Part shown: positions 60,501 to 64,000 of the stretch, piece by piece | Position numbering within the stretch: the stretch's first letter is position 1 | Layout: every line of letters begins with the position of its first letter | From: Beta vulgaris subsp. vulgaris | Taxonomy: Eukaryota; Streptophyta; Magnoliopsida; Caryophyllales; Amaranthaceae | NCBI RefSeq assembly: GCF_026745355.1 | Contig: NC_079203.1 | Location: forward strand, 56,654,141-56,718,140 | Direction: 5' to 3' | DNA length: 64,000 nt | Notes under the pieces: model-generated | Database searches by the model: none | Told to the model about the DNA's origin: nothing | What the model saw: the letters and a program-made list of their open reading frames with translations, nothing else | Translations under genes and position numbers: made by a program

Positions 60501-61746
60501 GGGGATGGTTTGGTATTCTTTTGACAATGTGAGTAGTAAGACTGTATCTGCGTTAGAGGATTTCAGGATCTTTATTTGCAGAATTCTACTTTCTTTTGTG
60601 GACCTCTTGTTGACTGTCTTGTTATCTCGATTTCAGACTGCTATGCAGCATTGGGGCCTATCTGCTCATTGGCGGAGTCTACCGTTTTTCCTACCTCGGT
60701 ATTCGTGGTTTAGATGTATGTCTGGCTCTTGAACTTGTTATTTGATTTGGTTTTGACATGCTACTATTTTGGTGATAATTCTGTGATCCTGCTGGGTGCA
60801 CTTCATGCTTAAATATACCAATTTGACATCTGTGTTGAATTGCTTATTGTCGCTCCTTGGCTTAGTTCCCTCATCTTTGTTGCTTATTTTCTTGATTGTG
60901 CTTTTCCCAGGTTATCCCGAGCTTAGATTTCTGGATCAGCATACCACATAGAATTAAGGTAGGCATCCTTCTATGGTGCTATAACGTCTACCTTACATCA
61001 ATGTGACTTGTGAGGCTAATAACCATTGGAATGTTGTGAACTTGCTTAATTTAAGTAGATTTTCATGTTGGGCTAGTTTTATTTTTTCAATGCACAGCTG
61101 CAGGTTCTGAACATTTTCCATTGTCCTAGTTATTTCCCCGTTTTCCTTTCAATTATTTTTAGTAGTGCTGTCGATTTTAGGTTGGACTACATACATCCAG
61201 ACCTCCCCAGTCCCAAGGGATTATAGTCACATCTCAAAGATGAACAAATAGATCCAATCTCAGTGGACTCCTTTTATAACCCTGGCATAAACATGGGTGT
61301 TTTGGGCTTTTTATTTTTTTATTTATGTTGCGATAAGTTTGGAAGAAAAGTATTCGTGTTACAAGTTCGTATCCAAGTGTCCAACTCGACAGTTTTTATG
61401 AATGATTTCCATGATTTTGCCAAAATGAAATGTTAAAAAGTTTTATACCAATGTTGGAGTGTTGAGTATCCGACACAAATACTTGAGGTAATATGAGGAC
61501 TTGAAGAGTCGAGTAACATAAGATCACATCATCCATCTATAAGATGGCCCAGATGGGACTTGGAACGAGACAGAGATATTTACTGGAAATAGATATTTCT
61601 ATTTTTATTTTTAATGTTATCTGATCTTCTAACATCTTGTAATACTCTTCATCTTGAAATTGCAGAGTGTTTTCATGTCCTTGGTGCAAAGGTTTAGAGG
61701 ACCTACTTACCATCATAGAAGTTCTTATTCTTCAGTCAACTTCTGA
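54597..61746 (+). CDS. ATG27-like / mannose-6-phosphate-receptor-homology type I membrane protein, 11 exons
   Basis: Exons: 54597-54832, 55927-55969, 56261-56314, 57325-57388, 58793-58849, 59255-59361, 59453-59491, 60443-60528, 60637-60715, 60911-60958, 61666-61746. All are GT-AG and in phase, giving 297 residues. A signal peptide (hydrophobic core about 27-38, likely cut near VFA-AT at 45/46) leads to a cysteine-rich luminal domain: CEYD, LCDGMIF, CVDCW, CGMGCSAL, YACTTIG, NCSLSV, CHY. One membrane helix follows (about 219-243), then a basic tail of about 50 residues. The layout fits MRH-domain proteins grouped with ATG27, which cycle through Golgi, endosome and vacuole. The precise plant role is not known to me. 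In-frame ATGs at codons 13, 15 and 18 could also start the signal peptide. Confidence 0.88.
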
Positions 61747-62691
61747 GTTCACATCTTTTGTCAGTGTCATCTGTATAATGATATTGTTACCTCTACATGA
61801 TTCGGAGAGTTGCATCTTAGTAGTGAGTACCATTTGAACAAAAAGGCTTCATCAAGTGAGAAATATAATTTTTGTTGAAGATGCAGTATAATACTCCGTA
61901 GTATATACTGTTAACAGTCAGTATTTTATTTTTGTCGTAGCGCAGGAACTAAATTTGTTGTCCTTTCTAATCCGATTCATTTTGTACAATAACAAATGTT
62001 TGAGTACCAAATGCAGTTGATTTTTGACATGTTCAATACTCATTCATCAATTTTGTGTAGATTTAACACATTTGTGATTTGTCCTTCCTCTAGGTTCCTA
62101 CCAGTAACTTTTGTATGTACTATCAATTCTCTTTCCTCTACGTTTCTACTTATTGCCTATAATGTGTATTGGTCACACTATAGTTGTGTCACTTGGAGTT
62201 ATAAAGGCATTTGTTCCACACATAACAAGTATCTCCCCTCCATGGCTCCACCCAGTTCCCAAAATAACAAAGGTTTTGCAGTATTCAGAAGTTGATATTT
62301 TAAAGGTTAAAGAGTCAAGTTTTTCAGGTGTGGAGTGATTAGTGAGGTACAATATATCACAAAATATTGAAGTCTTTAAGCGATTGAACGAGTTATCTAT
62401 AACTTGGCAAGTTGGGATCTCTTTTATTTTCCTAACTTGTTAAGATTTCTCTTTACCCTCAAAAAAAAAAAAAAAACTCTTAATAGTTATAGTAATTTCT
62501 CAAGTACTCAACTTATATATATGCAGTATATATTTTAAAATAAGATGATCTTTATAATACTACTTGCTATGTTTTTTTTTTTCTTTAAGATGCAAAAACA
62601 TTTAGTTTTTTTTTTCCTTTAAGATGCAAAAACATCTAGTTTTTTTTTTAATTCTCTCACCAAAAAGCCAAATGTTACATTTTAGGAAATA
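61747..62691. other. 3' flank of the MRH-type gene, no further gene seen
   Basis: AT-rich. Contains a poly-A tract at 62460-62476 and a ~38-bp tandem duplication with TTTAAGATGCAAAAACAT (62571-62650). No coding region could be supported. Confidence 0.45.
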
Positions 62692-62959
62692 CTTCCCCCG
62701 TTTAGAAATAGTTGCACCATTTATATGGTGTTTACTCTTCACATCTTGCACTTTGATTGTCTTTGATGATTCATATTTTGAGAAAAACATAGTCATATGA
62801 GATCTTGTAACTTGTTAGATTCGTCTCAATGTATACATTATTTTAATATCAACTTTTTATAATTTTTACTTACTGATAATTAGAGATATTAAGGTTTGAA
62901 ATAATGCATTGGCAAACGCGAAAATATGAAATCGTGCAACTATTTCTAAATGGAGGAAG
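62692..62959. mobile_element. Stowaway-like MITE (268 bp)
   Basis: CTTCCCCCGTTTAGAAATAG and its complement ending CTATTTCTAAATGGAGGAAG are flanked by TA. Internal words (TTGACTATCTTTG-like, TTAGAGATATTAAGG) resemble those of the MITE at 54146-54400, suggesting related families. Confidence 0.8.
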
Positions 62960-62961
62960 TA

Positions 62962-64000
62962 TACAGTAGCTTTGCTTAATTGCTTCTATATTCTTACCTA
63001 ATCTTGTCCTTTAAATTTTAGTTGATGCATTGTTAATTTGTTATCATATGATTCCCATCTATATACAACACTTGCTCCATGCCACCTTATCTTTTAGAAG
63101 ATGCAAATTCCTAGATTCTTAAAACAGAATAGAAACATATACGATGACGGAAGAGTGTCAAACAAATTATGAAATTAGAATGCGATGGAATACAAATGAC
63201 GTTGAAATCTCAACTAATCTACCTAATATCAAACTAAAAGGAATGCTAACTGCTAAATATACCCAGATGTTTTTATGTTATGAATGAGTCTTCACTTAGA
63301 CGTCAAGCAAACACAATATTTGGAACATCATTTTATGACCTTTATCATTGAGCTATGTTGCAATCATAATATCTCTACTATAACTTACGCTTCAAGGCTT
63401 CAACTTTTTATCTGGAGATAATATCTTAGAATAGGCAGCCTGTTTTGCTCTAATGCTTTCATTATTATCTCACCTTCACTTATAAGGACTTTTTTCATAA
63501 TCCATTTCTTAAGGTTTACTTAAACCTTTCATTAATGTCAATATTTTGGGTCCTCGTACTTGATTTTAATGGTTAACAACTAGGTTTTCCGATAAAAATT
63601 CTAGATATGTACAATGAATTTCGTCTATATCAACATCTAATATGTAGCACTTTCTACAACCAATTATTTTTCTTTTTTTTGCTCACTTTTTTACTTTCCT
63701 TGATATTTGGTACTATAATGAATTGATAAAACATTATGAAACAGAGGTAGCACACGTTATTCACTCTTTCCTCTAAACGCGATGTATGTGACTATTGTAT
63801 AATGACACAATGCACCTGTTAGGCGTTAGCTTATAACTATTTTCCTCGATTTCTCATTTTTCATTGTAGCCAATCTCTCTCTATACATATGGGACTTTGC
63901 TATTTATGCTTTTATAAGAATTAAGTCTCCCATCACATGTGAGCTAGTAGGTATGGTAGTATATTATTATTTGATCTCTCAAAAAAAGAAGTCGTGTATC
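62962..64000. other. Gene-free AT-rich end of window
   Basis: No gene, RNA gene or bounded element recognised. Confidence 0.4.

Noticed and set aside
1..64000. CRISPR arrays, bacterial promoters, ribosome binding sites, tRNA genes
   Set aside because: None seen; gene structure is clearly eukaryotic.

Overview
The window is nuclear DNA of a flowering plant. It holds four spliced, intact plant genes with GT-AG introns, plus a chromovirus-type Ty3/gypsy retrotransposon, a Cassandra-like LTR and many MITEs. A core eudicot is likely. A spinach/beet/quinoa-type genome is only a guess, based on general feel. No tRNA, complete rRNA gene, CRISPR array or bacterial-style operon was seen.

Layout. 1-14145 is a rearranged Ty3/gypsy cluster. 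A forward LTR fragment (1-2222) faces an inverted LTR fragment (2235-4092). Next come a short 3' internal tail with polypurine tract (4093-4299), an LTR lacking its last ~237 bp (4300-6630), a gag-pol body with many single-base frameshifts (6770-11387), and a complete 2590-bp LTR (11556-14145). The last LTR abuts two units of a ~322-bp tandem repeat (14146-14740). 14741-17999 has no recognisable gene. 18153-19258 is a two-exon LOB-domain gene close to LBD12. 19259-26652 is gene-free, with a Stowaway-like MITE and a hAT-like element. 26653-42826 (minus) is an 11-exon cytosolic-type endo-beta-N-acetylglucosaminidase (GH85). Its introns hold a 2.1-kb near-perfect palindrome, a Cassandra-like solo LTR with 5S rRNA similarity, and several MITEs. 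44254-51046 (minus) is an 11-exon DEAD-box RNA helicase of the RH18/DDX55/Spb4 type. A 1.43-kb PIF/Harbinger-like element (51100-52528), which seems to carry a captured gene exon, sits 54 bp upstream of its start codon. 54597-61746 (plus) is an 11-exon type I membrane protein resembling ATG27/mannose-6-phosphate-receptor-homology proteins. 61747-64000 holds only a MITE and AT-rich DNA.

The genes share no operon-like logic. Two relate to glycoprotein handling (ENGase releases N-glycans; the MRH-type protein is a secretory-pathway membrane protein), one to ribosome biogenesis and one to transcription. That mix is probably chance. The most notable structures are the intronic 2.1-kb foldback built from what looks like a captured promoter/5' end, the gene-fragment-bearing PIF-like element at the helicase promoter, the 5S-bearing solo LTR, and a duplicated hairpin-polypurine module with compensatory stem changes. 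The concentration of one-base deletions in the repeats but not in the host exons suggests either decay or repeat-specific assembly error.
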